DNA of 64,000 nucleotides, from assembly GCF_029338375.1 (NCBI RefSeq), contig NZ_CP119804.1:2872955-2936954 (forward strand). The letters run 5' to 3'. The notes beneath the pieces are model-generated. The model ran no database searches and was not told the origin of the DNA. It saw only the letters and a list, made by a program, of their open reading frames with translations. This document shows positions 17,897 through 26,554 of this stretch, piece after piece (within the stretch, counting starts at the first letter, position 1; every line of letters begins with the position of its first letter). Position numbers and translations under genes: made by a program. The stretch is from Halorussus lipolyticus (lineage in GTDB: Archaea > Halobacteriota > Halobacteria > Halobacteriales > Haladaptataceae).

Positions 17897-20800
17897 ATGG
17901 AGCTTACCGAGACCGAGCGTCGGACAATCGCTGGTCGGGCGCGAACGTTGCACGAACGACTCGAAGGACCGGCGAACGACTCCGGCGGGGAACCCCCAAT
18001 CGACCCCGACCGAATCCTCGCCGAGTGGCGAGACCGATTTCCCTCTGAAGACGCGTTCCGAGAGCGACTCGACAGGGACGGGTTCACCGAGGAGGCCGTC
18101 CGCGAACAGTTGTCGGCGACCGAGTGGCCCGCCGAAGAACCGCTTCCGGCGTGGCTCGGAACCGTCGAGGACCTCCTCGACCACGTGGCGTCGGCCTCGC
18201 CCGAGACCGTCAGCGTCGATGTCGAGTCCGAGGAGATACCGTTTTCGGAGCTGTTGGCCGCGCTCGCAGAGTACGCTCGCGGACAGTTGCCCGACGCGGT
18301 GGTCCCCGTCGATACGGTGTCGCCGATGTGCGATTGGCTCGTGACCCAACTCAAGGCGGTGTGTCTCCGCCCGCTGTACGTCGAGTTCAAGAGCTTCGTG
18401 GAGGCCCACGACCCGGAACTGGTGGACGCCGACCCGGCCGAGTTCTCGGACCCGCCGACCGCACGGTACGAGGCGTTTCTCGACGCGATGTTCGAACTCG
18501 GTTTCAAGAACCTCTGTCTGGAGTATCCCGTTCTCGCGCGCCACGCGGCCCAGTTAATCGACCAGTGGGTCGAGGCGGTCGCGGAACTCTTTCGGCGGGT
18601 CCGGTCCGACAGCGAGACCCTACGCGAGCGGTTCGGCGTCGATGGCGAGGTAGTGGCGGTCGAACCGCTTGCCGACGACTCGCACGCCAGCGGTCGCGTC
18701 CCGGTTCGAGTCTCGTTCGAGTCCGGGGCCGTCGTCTACAAGCCGCGACCGGTCGATGGCGGCGTCACCTTCTATACGATTCTGGGCCGACTCGACGACC
18801 ATCTCTCGATTTCGCCCATCGAGACGCCGACCTACGTCTCCCGCGACGAGTACGGGTGGATGGAGCAAATCGACTACAGCGACCTGCCCGACGAACCGAC
18901 CGCGAGCAGGTACTACGAGCGGGCGGGCGCACTGCTCTGTTTGGCCTACGTCCTCAACTTCCCGGACGGGCAACTGGAGAACCTCGTCGTGGACGGCACC
19001 GACCCGATGCTCGTGGATTGCGAGACGATATTCCATCCGCACGTCGCTCACACCGAGCGACCGCTCCGAACCGAAATCTCCGCACTGACCGACCGCTCGG
19101 TCCTGTTTACCTCGCTCCTGCCGTGGTCGCAGGGCGACCCGCGCGAGGAGGACGACGAAAGCTTCTCGGCGGCCGTCGCGGGGTTCGGAAACGAGAGCGA
19201 ACGGACCCGGATTCCCTCGCTCACGCAACCGACTATCGAGGCGACGAACACCGACGTGATGTCGGTTCGCCACGAACCGGTCGAGGTCGGCGTACACACC
19301 AACACGCCGACCGTCGAGGGGAGCGACCAACCGCCGAGCGAGTACGTGGACGAAATCTGTCGGGGGTTCGACGAGACCTACGAGACGATTCGGAAACTCC
19401 ACGCTGAGGACCGATTTCTCTCGGCGGTCGTCACGCCCGAGATGGTCGCTGGCGTCGAAAACAGACTGGTGTATCGTTCGACCGTCTGGTACCGGTCGGT
19501 CCAACAGTCGGCGGTCGCCCGCAATCCGCTTCGGGACGGCGCTCGACTCTCCGTCGAGTTCGAGGACCTCGCGGTGCCGTTCTTCGACGGTCGGATAGAG
19601 ACCGACCGGTACTGGCCGCTGTACGGGGCCGAGCGGCGGGCGCTCCGGCGACGCGACATTCCTCGACTCTCGTCGGGTCCCGACCGACGGACGGTCTCTC
19701 ACGACGGGACGGGCCTCGGTTTCGAGGCCGACACGTCGGGCTACGACCGGTGTCGGCGACGACTCGACGGACTCTCCGCGACCGACAAGCATCGACAGAC
19801 GTGGCTGATTCGGGAGATTTTCGACGCGAGCGAACCCCGGACGCCGGCCCCGCCCGCCGACGACGCGGACGACGAGGAGTTTCGACGGGCGGCAGTCGAA
19901 CTGTTCGAGGAGACAATCGAGGCCGGGATAGAGACGGCGGACGGGACGGGTTGGGTGTCGGTCTCGTCGGGGTACTCGGACGTGAGCGTCGTGCCGGCGG
20001 ACTCCTCGCTCTATTGGGGCCGAGGAGGCATCGCTCTCACGGCGGCGGCGCTACACCGGACGACCGGCCGGGAGCGCTACCGGCGAATCGCCGACGAAGC
20101 ACTCGCGCCGATAGTCGCCGACACCATCGCCGACGAACTCTCGGTCGGACTCGGCGGGACGAAGGGCGTCGGTGCCGTCGTCTACGCGCTGTCGGTGACT
20201 GGGGAACTGCTGGACGAGGAGCGGTATCGAAACGCGGCGTCGAAAGCGGCCCGGACCGTCACCGACGACAGACTCTCCGGAGACGACACCTTCGACGTCA
20301 TGGAGGGGTCGGCGGGGACCCTGCTGGGACTGCTCGCCCATTACGAGCGAGACGGCGAATCGAGCGTCCTCGACCGGGCGGTGGCCTGCGGCGAGCGACT
20401 GCTGGAGGGGCGCGTCGAAGTCGATGGCCACCGCATCTGGAACGCGGGGGACGACGAGGTTCACTTCACGGGGTTCGCCCACGGCACCAGCGGCATCGCC
20501 TACTCGCTGGCTCGACTCTCAGCGGCCACCGGCGACTCCCGATTCGCCGACGCGGTGCGGGAGACGCTCGACTTCGAGTCCTCGCTCTACTCGGCGTCGA
20601 GGTGCAACTGGCGGCGGTCGGCCGAGGAGGACGAGTATCTCGACCGATGGTGTCACGGGCGGTCCGGGATGGCGCTCGCCCGAATCGGCATCGGCGAGTG
20701 TCTGGGCGACGACGCCCTCCGAACCGAGGGGGCCGCCGCGCTCGCCGAAACTGCGACAGGGGACGCGGCGACCATCGACAACCTCTGCTGTGGGAACTTC

Positions 20801-21034
20801 GGCCGCGTCGAAACGCTCGTCGTGGGCGCACGCCGGGCCGACGGGGACCGCACCGACGCCGTGGAACTCGCCCGGCGGTGTCTCGCTCGCCGGGAGCAGG
20901 ATGGGGCGTTGTCGCTCCCCGGCCACGCCCGGTCGTTCACCAATCCGACGTTCTTCGACGGGGTTTCCGGGGCGGCCTACGCGCTCCTCCGAGTGGACAC
21001 GCCCGAGTTGCCCTGCGTGCTTCTGTTCGAGTGA
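17897..21034 (+). CDS. lanM: Class II lanthipeptide synthetase LanM (CCG type)
   Basis: Bifunctional enzyme of 1045 residues. The N-terminal ~600 residues are the DUF4135 dehydratase that phosphorylates and eliminates Ser/Thr: YKPR with the kinase-type lysine at about 282, and VDCETIFHPH with D374 and E376. The C-terminal third is a LanC-like cyclase forming thioethers: GFAHGTSGIAY (H862), WCHGRSGMAL (C919) and LCCGNFGRVE (C964, C965). The zinc site is thus Cys/Cys/Cys (CCG) rather than Cys/Cys/His, the form known from substrate-tolerant enzymes such as ProcM. It is preceded by its precursor gene. No LanT transporter, protease or immunity gene lies within 4 kb on either side. Length is normal for LanM. 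Confidence 0.95.
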   Translation: MELTETERRTIAGRARTLHERLEGPANDSGGEPPIDPDRILAEWRDRFPSEDAFRERLDRDGFTEEAVREQLSATEWPAEEPLPAWLGTVEDLLDHVASASPETVSVDVESEEIPFSELLAALAEYARGQLPDAVVPVDTVSPMCDWLVTQLKAVCLRPLYVEFKSFVEAHDPELVDADPAEFSDPPTARYEAFLDAMFELGFKNLCLEYPVLARHAAQLIDQWVEAVAELFRRVRSDSETLRERFGVDGEVVAVEPLADDSHASGRVPVRVSFESGAVVYKPRPVDGGVTFYTILGRLDDHLSISPIETPTYVSRDEYGWMEQIDYSDLPDEPTASRYYERAGALLCLAYVLNFPDGQLENLVVDGTDPMLVDCETIFHPHVAHTERPLRTEISALTDRSVLFTSLLPWSQGDPREEDDESFSAAVAGFGNESERTRIPSLTQPTIEATNTDVMSVRHEPVEVGVHTNTPTVEGSDQPPSEYVDEICRGFDETYETIRKLHAEDRFLSAVVTPEMVAGVENRLVYRSTVWYRSVQQSAVARNPLRDGARLSVEFEDLAVPFFDGRIETDRYWPLYGAERRALRRRDIPRLSSGPDRRTVSHDGTGLGFEADTSGYDRCRRRLDGLSATDKHRQTWLIREIFDASEPRTPAPPADDADDEEFRRAAVELFEETIEAGIETADGTGWVSVSSGYSDVSVVPADSSLYWGRGGIALTAAALHRTTGRERYRRIADEALAPIVADTIADELSVGLGGTKGVGAVVYALSVTGELLDEERYRNAASKAARTVTDDRLSGDDTFDVMEGSAGTLLGLLAHYERDGESSVLDRAVACGERLLEGRVEVDGHRIWNAGDDEVHFTGFAHGTSGIAYSLARLSAATGDSRFADAVRETLDFESSLYSASRCNWRRSAEEDEYLDRWCHGRSGMALARIGIGECLGDDALRTEGAAALAETATGDAATIDNLCCGNFGRVETLVVGARRADGDRTDAVELARRCLARREQDGALSLPGHARSFTNPTFFDGVSGAAYALLRVDTPELPCVLLFE

Positions 21035-21159
21035 CGCGATGCTGTCCGCTCGCGCCCTTCGGCGTTCAACCGCCCGGTAGCATCGTTCTGAAACCTTAGA
21101 AAAATAAAAATCTGTGTTTAGGAATTCTACACATTTCCAAAATTTGAATCGGCCGACGC

Positions 21160-22470
21160 TCACTCGTCGCGCCACTGCGAGCGTTCTCGGAGTTCGCGGG
21201 ACACGTCGCCGATTTCGTCAGCGCCGAGGGTCCCTCGCTCGGTAATCACCTCCGAGACCAACTCCGCGGGCGTCACGTCGAAGGTCGGGTTCAGCACCTC
21301 GATACCGGCGTCGCCGTCGTATACGTCCTCGGGGTCGCCCTCGTCCAGATGCACCGTGTCGTCGGTCCGAATCTTGTCGCTGGCGGCGACAGCGTAGCAG
21401 TCGATGGCCTCGCGGTCCGCCGAGAGCGCCCCGAGGAGCGTCCCGGTCTTGTTCACCACGCGGCCGTCCGGCAGAATCGCGTCCGCGCCGACGACCACCG
21501 CGTCCACGTCCTCGGTCGCCAGCGCGTGGCCAATCGCGGCGTCGGTGTGGAGCGTCACGTCGGGCGCATTTTCCATTTCCGCCAACTCCTCGGCGACCCC
21601 GACGCCCTCCCGCGCCGGGCGGGACTCGGCGACCAGCACGCGGTCGGCGGCCGGAAGCGCGTCCAGCACGGTTCCCGACCGCGAGAGGGTCAGGACCGTC
21701 TCGCTGTGAATCTCGTCGGCGGCGTTCTCGGCGGCGTCCTCGTCCGCCCGATACGCTCGCTCGATTCCCTCGCGGGCGGACTCCTCGACTGCCGAGGCGG
21801 TTCCGGCGTTCCGGTCGGCCTCGCTCATCGCCCGATTCACCCGGTTTTCGACCGCAGACATGCTCGGCCGGGCGTCGAGGAGTCGCTCGGCGATGGCGAC
21901 GAGTTGAGGCCACCGGTCGGCGTCGGGGTCGCGCTCTGCGAAACTTCCGGCCCTGTCGCGCAGGACCTCCAAGGCCCGGACCGAGAGGTACGCAGAGCCG
22001 TGGTCCGCGTCGTCGGCGACCTGCTGGATGGTCGGCCCGACCCGCGAGTAGGCGGTCCAGAGTTGGGGCACCGTCTCGCGCCGCAGAATCTCGGTCGGGT
22101 GGACCCACTCGGCCTCGGCCGTCTCCCAGTCGGTTTCGGCGTCGCGCCGGTCGCAGTCGAACAGGTAGGGGTGGACGACCCATCGGGTGGCGAGGCCCGC
22201 ATCGCCGGGCTCCGCCCGGCGCTCCGAGGCGCTCCGCGCCTCGCTGTCCTCGAACGAGAACGTGACGCCCGCTCTGGCCAGCGAACAGGCGTCGAGGAGG
22301 CCCGTCTCCTCGGCAATCTCGTCTCGCGCGGCCCGATGGGGGTCGTCCTCGGCGTGGCCCGCGACCCCGGCCCACTGGCCGGGGTAGGAACCGACCTCCT
22401 CGGAGCGCCGGAGCAAGAGTACCTCGCCGCGATTCCGCAGGAAGCAGGTGACGACGTGGGTTTCGTCCAT
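21160..22470 (-). CDS. Nudix domain fused to eIF-2B alpha/beta/delta-like protein
   Basis: A 436-residue fusion. Residues 1 to about 140 are a Nudix hydrolase (MDETHVVTCFLRNRGEVLLLRRSEEVGSYPGQWAGVAGHAEDDPHRAARDEIAEETGLL) with a slightly shortened Nudix box. Residues about 170-436 match the eIF-2B/MtnA-like fold: VLTLSRSGTVLDAL, VLVAESRPAREGVGVAEELAEM, VDAVVVGADAILPDGRVVNKTGTLLGALSADREAIDCYAVAASDKI and EVLNPTFDVTPAELVSEVITERG. Related archaeal proteins act on ribose-1,5-bisphosphate or are annotated as initiation factors. The ATG at 22470 gives a clean Nudix start. Confidence 0.85.
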   Translation of the reverse strand: MDETHVVTCFLRNRGEVLLLRRSEEVGSYPGQWAGVAGHAEDDPHRAARDEIAEETGLLDACSLARAGVTFSFEDSEARSASERRAEPGDAGLATRWVVHPYLFDCDRRDAETDWETAEAEWVHPTEILRRETVPQLWTAYSRVGPTIQQVADDADHGSAYLSVRALEVLRDRAGSFAERDPDADRWPQLVAIAERLLDARPSMSAVENRVNRAMSEADRNAGTASAVEESAREGIERAYRADEDAAENAADEIHSETVLTLSRSGTVLDALPAADRVLVAESRPAREGVGVAEELAEMENAPDVTLHTDAAIGHALATEDVDAVVVGADAILPDGRVVNKTGTLLGALSADREAIDCYAVAASDKIRTDDTVHLDEGDPEDVYDGDAGIEVLNPTFDVTPAELVSEVITERGTLGADEIGDVSRELRERSQWRDE

Positions 22471-22518
22471 ACCCGTGGTTCGGTGGCGGGTGGTTTGAGT
22501 CTGGGGTCTATCGAGAGC

Positions 22519-22552
22519 TATTTCGGGCGGGCAGTTCTGCGCACGCGAAATA
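22519..22552. repeat. Inverted repeat with GCAGTTCTGCGC core
   Basis: TATTTCG (22519-22525) pairs with CGAAATA (22546-22552), enclosing a GC-rich core with CGGGCAGTTCTGCGC. The core is nearly the same as the centre of the perfect hairpin at 16263-16300, so both may be copies of one palindromic element. It lies in the divergent promoter region of the Nudix fusion and the phosphoesterase. Confidence 0.4.
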
Positions 22553-22651
22553 CCGGCCCGCCGGACGCATTCTACAAAAGTCGCTGTCTCAGGAGAATCA
22601 GGGGCCTCCTCTGCCTCTACGTTTTTGCCGGGCGAGAACGAACACCGTCGC

Positions 22652-23164
22652 ATGGCCGAAATCGCAATCATCAGCGACACGCACATTCCCTCGCGCGCCG
22701 AGGACATCCCCGACTGGGTGGCCGACCGAGTTCGGAAGGCCGACCACACCATCCACGCGGGCGATTTCGACAGTTCGTCTGCCTACGAGTCGATTGCGGG
22801 CCTCGCCGGGTCGGCGTTCACCGCCGTCACGGGAAACATGGACCCGGCGTCACTCGACCTGCCGAAGGTCGCCACCGTCGAGGTGCAGGGCACGACGTTC
22901 GTGGTGACCCACGGCACGGCCCCCACGGCCGAGGAGTACGAGCAAACCGTCGCCGAGACCATCAGCGACGAACTCACGGGACCGGGCATCGCGGTGGCGG
23001 GCCACACCCACGAGGTGGTAGACGACGACATCGAGGGCATCAGGTTCCTGAATCCGGGGAGTGCGACCGGGGCCTCGCCGGCCGACCGCGAGACGATGAT
23101 GACCGTCGAGATTCACGAGGGCGACGTGGACGTGCGGGTGTTCGAGGACGACGAGGAGATTTAA
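22652..23164 (+). CDS. YfcE/MJ0936-type metallophosphoesterase
   Basis: Small calcineurin-like phosphodiesterase of 170 residues. The metal-binding motifs are all present: ISDTHIP, HAGDFD, TGNMD (in place of GNHD), VTHGT and VAGHTHE. The late motif FLNPGSATG is typical of the MJ0936/YfcE group, which cleaves phosphodiester or phosphonate bonds in cyclic nucleotides and model compounds. The ATG at 22652 (MAEIAIISDTH) is the usual start for this family. The physiological substrate is unknown. Confidence 0.9.
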   Translation: MAEIAIISDTHIPSRAEDIPDWVADRVRKADHTIHAGDFDSSSAYESIAGLAGSAFTAVTGNMDPASLDLPKVATVEVQGTTFVVTHGTAPTAEEYEQTVAETISDELTGPGIAVAGHTHEVVDDDIEGIRFLNPGSATGASPADRETMMTVEIHEGDVDVRVFEDDEEI

Positions 23165-23200
23165 ACTGGGAAGTGTGGTTTGGATGGAGGTGTGAGAGTA

Positions 23201-23245
23201 ATGGCGATAGTACGGAAAATCATTTTGTTGTTTAAAATTGCCTAG
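23201..23245 (+). CDS. Candidate micro-ORF with Shine-Dalgarno (14 residues)
   Basis: MAIVRKIILLFKIA follows GGAGGTG (23186-23192) by eight bases. The TTTAAA at 23160-23165, overlapping the phosphoesterase stop, could act as TATA box. The peptide is basic and amphipathic and would suit a membrane-active or membrane-anchored peptide. It has the same plan as the micro-ORFs at 42150 and 47912, but its Shine-Dalgarno is not the full eight bases, so chance is harder to exclude. Confidence 0.35.
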   Translation: MAIVRKIILLFKIA

Positions 23246-23571
23246 AAAGAGCTTAGAGGCAACGATAGTCGTCTTTCAGACGTGTTAGATGACGACGGTG
23301 AGATTGTCACTCCGAACGAGACGGGCGACAGGGCGCTAGCTTCAGGCTTGAGCAAAGCCGTCTCCCGCACAGCACCGCAACCGCACAGCACGGCCCTCGG
23401 GCCTCCCCAACCTCCTGCGGTCCTCGGCTTTGCCTGCGGTCCTCGTCTCTCGCGCGTTGCTCGCGCGCCGACCGCAGAAGGCGGTACTGCCTACTGGCTA
23501 CTGCTAGTCCGATTTCCGTCTCGTTTGCCCGTTTCGGGCGGATTTTTACCTCCGACGCGCCAACCTCGGGT
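23246..23571. repeat. Intergenic stretch with diverged dispersed repeat, copy C
   Basis: From about 23368 to 23485 the sequence carries CAGCACCGCAACC, then CTCGGGCCTCCCCAACCTCC and a GCGCGTTGCTCGCGCGCC palindrome, the same block order as the repeats at 14905 and 39318 but more diverged. No gene is visible. Confidence 0.45.
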
Positions 23572-24339
23572 ATGGACGTGTTCGCGGTGCCGGGACTCCC
23601 CGAGGTCCGGCCGGGCGACGACCTCGCCTCGCTGATAGCCGAGCGGACCGACCTCCGAGACGACGACGTTCTGCTGGTCGCCAGCACCGTCGTCTCGAAG
23701 GCCGAGGACCGCCGGGCCGACCTCGCTGATTTCCCGGCGGGACCCAGAGCGAAGGAAATAGCCGAGCGACTCGAAGACATTTCCGGCGAGGAGAAAGACC
23801 CCCGGTTCGCCCAAGCCGTGCTGGAGGAGAGTACCGAACTCATCATGGAAGCGCCTTTCTTGCTGACCGCGACCAAGTTCGGCCACGTCGGCGTCAACGC
23901 CGGCATCGACCGGTCGAACGTCGGAGACGGAGAACGCGATTTACTCCTGCTCCCCGAGCGACCCGGCGAGAGCGCCGACCGGATTCGCCGAAATCTCGAC
24001 GCCGACCCCGCGGTCATCGTGACCGACACCTCCGGGCGGCCCTTCCGCCACGGCCAGCGAGGAGTCGCGCTCGGATGGTCCGGCATGCCGGCGTCCCGCG
24101 ACTGGCGGGGCGAGGAGGACCGAGACGGCCACGAACTCGAAGTCACCGTCGAGGCCGTCGTGGACGAACTCGCGGCGACGGCGAACCTCGTGACCGGCGA
24201 GGGCGACGACGGCCTGCCCGTGGCGGTCGTCCGCGACTGGGAGTTCGGCAACCACGAGGGGAGCGACAACCTCTACCGCGACGTGGACGGCGATTTCGTC
24301 CGGCAGGCGCTCAGGGGGTGGGAGTTTGCTCGGGATTGA
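23572..24339 (+). CDS. cofE: Coenzyme F420-0:L-glutamate ligase
   Basis: CofE adds glutamates to F420-0 in F420 biosynthesis with GTP. The 255-residue length is right for the archaeal enzyme. Recognisable blocks are FAVPGLPEVRPGDDLASLIAERT, VLLVASTVVSKAEDR, LIMEAPFLLTATKFGHVGVNAGIDRSNV, LLLPERPGESADRIRRNLDADPAVIVTDTSGRPFRHGQRGVALGWSGM (metal and GTP site region) and DNLYRDVDGDFVRQALRGWEFARD. It overlaps the next gene by 14 bases, pairing F420 synthesis with a likely F420 user. Confidence 0.95.
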   Translation: MDVFAVPGLPEVRPGDDLASLIAERTDLRDDDVLLVASTVVSKAEDRRADLADFPAGPRAKEIAERLEDISGEEKDPRFAQAVLEESTELIMEAPFLLTATKFGHVGVNAGIDRSNVGDGERDLLLLPERPGESADRIRRNLDADPAVIVTDTSGRPFRHGQRGVALGWSGMPASRDWRGEEDRDGHELEVTVEAVVDELAATANLVTGEGDDGLPVAVVRDWEFGNHEGSDNLYRDVDGDFVRQALRGWEFARD

Positions 24340-25312
24340 ACTCACCCCGGAGCATCCGATTGGGGACCTCGTGGAAATCGGCCAGCAGGCCGAGCGAGAG
24401 GGCTTCGACGCCCTCTTTGCGAGTTGCCACTACAACAACCGCGACCCCTTCGTGGTCCTCGATAGGGTGGCCACGGCGACCGACGACCTGCTCGTCGGCC
24501 CCGGCGTGGTCAACCCCTACGAGACCCATCCGGTCTCGCTCTCGTCCCGCGTCGCCACGCTGGACGAGGCCAGCGACGGCCGGGCGGTCTGCGGCCTCGG
24601 CGCTGGCGACCGCTCGACGCTCACCAACCTCGGATTCGACCGCGACAAGCCCCTCCGGCGCGTGCTGGAGGCGATGAAGGTCTCCCAGAAGCTCTGGGCC
24701 GGCGAGCGCGTGGACCACGACGGGACGTTTCAGGCCACTGACGCCGCGCTGAACTACCCGGAAGCCGTCTCGGAGATTCCGGTCTACGTCGGCGCGCAGG
24801 GACCGCACATGATTCGGATGTCGGCGAAACACGCCGACGGCGTGCTGGTCAACGCCTCGCACCCGAAGGACTTCGAGTGGGCCGACCAGCGGGTCGAGGA
24901 GGGACTGGCAGAGCGCCCCGAGGACCGCGGCCCCTTCGACTTCGCGGCCTACGCCAGTGTCAGCGTGGCCGACGACGCCGACGAGGCCCGCGAGGCCGCC
25001 CGACCCCCGGTCGCGTTCATCGCTGGCGGTTCCGCCCCGCCGGTCCTCGACAGGCACGGAATCGACCGCGAGGTGGCCAAAGAAATCGGCGAGAAAATCG
25101 AGTCGGGCGACTTCTCGGACGCCTTCGAGGCGGTCACGCCCGAGATGATAGACGCCTTCTGCATCGCCGGGACGCCAGAGACCGCCGCGGAAAAAATCGA
25201 CCGCGTGCTGGAGTACGCCGATAGCTTCGTCGCCGGGTCACCGCTCGGCCCGGACCCGATGGAGGCGGTTAGCCTCGTTGCTGAGGCCTGCGACTCGCCG
25301 TCTCGGGAATGA
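24326..25312 (+). CDS. mer: Mer-like (5,10-methylenetetrahydromethanopterin reductase) F420-type oxidoreductase
   Basis: Luciferase-fold enzyme of 328 residues (MLGIELTPEHPIGDLVEIGQQAEREGFDALFASCHYNNRDPFVVLDRVA; RAVCGLGAGDRSTLTNLGFD; VYVGAQGPHMIRMSAKHADGVLVNASHPKDFEWA). It resembles methanogen Mer, which uses F420H2 to reduce methylene-H4MPT; in non-methanogenic haloarchaea the homologue probably works in folate-type one-carbon metabolism. The start is a TTG at 24326 inside the cofE 3' end, so translational coupling with cofE is likely. Confidence 0.85.
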   Translation: MLGIELTPEHPIGDLVEIGQQAEREGFDALFASCHYNNRDPFVVLDRVATATDDLLVGPGVVNPYETHPVSLSSRVATLDEASDGRAVCGLGAGDRSTLTNLGFDRDKPLRRVLEAMKVSQKLWAGERVDHDGTFQATDAALNYPEAVSEIPVYVGAQGPHMIRMSAKHADGVLVNASHPKDFEWADQRVEEGLAERPEDRGPFDFAAYASVSVADDADEAREAARPPVAFIAGGSAPPVLDRHGIDREVAKEIGEKIESGDFSDAFEAVTPEMIDAFCIAGTPETAAEKIDRVLEYADSFVAGSPLGPDPMEAVSLVAEACDSPSRE

Positions 25313-25475
25313 ACAGGTCCAGCACCGCGCCGGCGGTCAGATACGCCAGCACGAGCGACGAGAAGATTATCAGTGCGGCACCCATCGCCAAGAGCAGTAT
25401 CGAACTCGGGAAGGCGAACGCGGCGTCCGCGAAGTAGTTCGCCATGTCCACGAAGTTTTGGATGATACTCGCCAT
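25269..25475 (-). CDS. Small membrane protein
   Basis: A 68-residue protein beginning MASIIQNFVDMANYFADAAF, followed by one long hydrophobic block (SILLLAMGAALIIFSSLVLAYLTAGAVLDLFI) and a basic tail ETASRRPQQRG. It probably forms one or two membrane helices. Its 3' end overlaps the end of the Mer-like gene by 44 bases in convergent orientation. The ATG at 25475 was chosen over longer forms because upstream sequence is AT-rich and non-coding. The function is unknown. Confidence 0.65.
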   Translation of the reverse strand: MASIIQNFVDMANYFADAAFAFPSSILLLAMGAALIIFSSLVLAYLTAGAVLDLFIPETASRRPQQRG

Positions 25476-25655
25476 ACTACAACGTGAGTAGCGGGGGTAC
25501 TTGTTTGGTTCGTCTAACGACGAATACCGGACTAACCCATGTATTTCGTTGCTAAAGATGCATTTCACTATGTATAACAATCGTATTTACTTCTTCTGCC
25601 GGCCGAGTTGGTAGTCTCCGCTACCCTTACGACGGAGGCCTGCGTAGCCCCGGCC

Positions 25656-25859
25656 GTGCCCGAGGACCAATCGCTCGATACCTTCGATTCGGCCGAGAGT
25701 GCAGACGACGCCCCGGACGCCGACCCTGCCGTCTCCACGTTCGACTGGTCGCCGGCGGGCGGCGAGTGCGCCGACTGTGGGGCGTCGGTCGAACGCCGCT
25801 GGCGGGCCGACGGCGAGCGCGATGGCGAACTCGTCTGCGCCGACTGCAAGGAGTGGTAG
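25656..25859 (+). CDS. Small zinc-ribbon protein (DUF7573-like)
   Basis: A 67-residue acidic protein with a disordered N-terminus (PEDQSLDTFDSAESADD) and a C-terminal zinc ribbon: STFDWSPAGGECADCGASVERRWR then GELVCADCKEW. The two CxxC pairs should hold one Zn. This layout is common among short haloarchaeal proteins; the DUF7573 name is from memory. The start is GTG at 25656, chosen by comparison with the usual short N-terminus of this type. Confidence 0.75.
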   Translation: MPEDQSLDTFDSAESADDAPDADPAVSTFDWSPAGGECADCGASVERRWRADGERDGELVCADCKEW

Positions 25860-25882
25860 CGACGAGTCCCGGTCGTCGGTAG

Positions 25883-26554
25883 TTACTTGCCCATCCCGCC
25901 GGTCGAACGGCAGGCGTCCGCGTTCGACGCGGCGTGACCTGCCTCAGGGTTCTCGGCGAGGAGGCGCGTCTCGACGTACCGGTCCAGTTCTCTCCGGACG
26001 GATCGGGCGGCGTCGGGATTCTCGGTCGTGGTGCGCTCGGTCATCCGGCCGTTGAGAAGGGTCACCAGGAACGAGGCCGTCTGCTCGGGGTCCACCTCGC
26101 GGAAGACGCCCTCGTCGATGCCGTCGGCGATGATGTCGGTGACGTGGCTCCGCAGGAACTCGTTGTTCTTGGCGAACTGGTCGGCGTAGGCTTCGTCGCT
26201 GACGGCCTGTGCCCGGAGTTCCACGAGGACGCCGACGAACTCCTCGTCAACGTCCGAGTCGGTGTCAACCAGCACGTCGAACAGCGCGTCGAGTCGCTCG
26301 TCGGCCGGGCCGCTGTCGGCCAGCGACATGTCCTCCTCGAAGTGGTCGAGCGCGAACTCCAGAAATCCCGTCAGCAGGTCGTCCTTGCCGTCGTGGTGGT
26401 GATAGAGGAGCGACTTGCTCTTGTCGAACTCGTCGGCGATGCGCTGAATCGTGAGGTCGGCGTAGCCGTACTCGGTCAGCGCCTCGTAGGTCGCCTCCAT
26501 GATTTCGGTGCGCGTGTCGTCGGCCGCTCGTTCGAAAAGACCCTCCGGAGGCAT
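25883..26554 (-). CDS. TetR/AcrR family transcriptional regulator
   Basis: One-component regulator of 223 residues. The N-terminal HTH (TRTEIMEATYEALTEYGYADLTIQRIADEFDKSKSLLYHHHDGKDDLLTGFLEFAL) is a textbook TetR domain. The C-terminal part is helical and acidic, the ligand and dimer domain, ending in a tail with one Cys (DACRSTGGMGK). The start at 26554 (MPPEGLFERAADD) is preferred to 26590. The nearest divergent unit is the MoxR operon 240 bases away, but no dyad clear enough to call an operator is visible there. In haloarchaea such regulators often control drug exporters. Confidence 0.88.
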   Translation of the reverse strand: MPPEGLFERAADDTRTEIMEATYEALTEYGYADLTIQRIADEFDKSKSLLYHHHDGKDDLLTGFLEFALDHFEEDMSLADSGPADERLDALFDVLVDTDSDVDEEFVGVLVELRAQAVSDEAYADQFAKNNEFLRSHVTDIIADGIDEGVFREVDPEQTASFLVTLLNGRMTERTTTENPDAARSVRRELDRYVETRLLAENPEAGHAASNADACRSTGGMGK

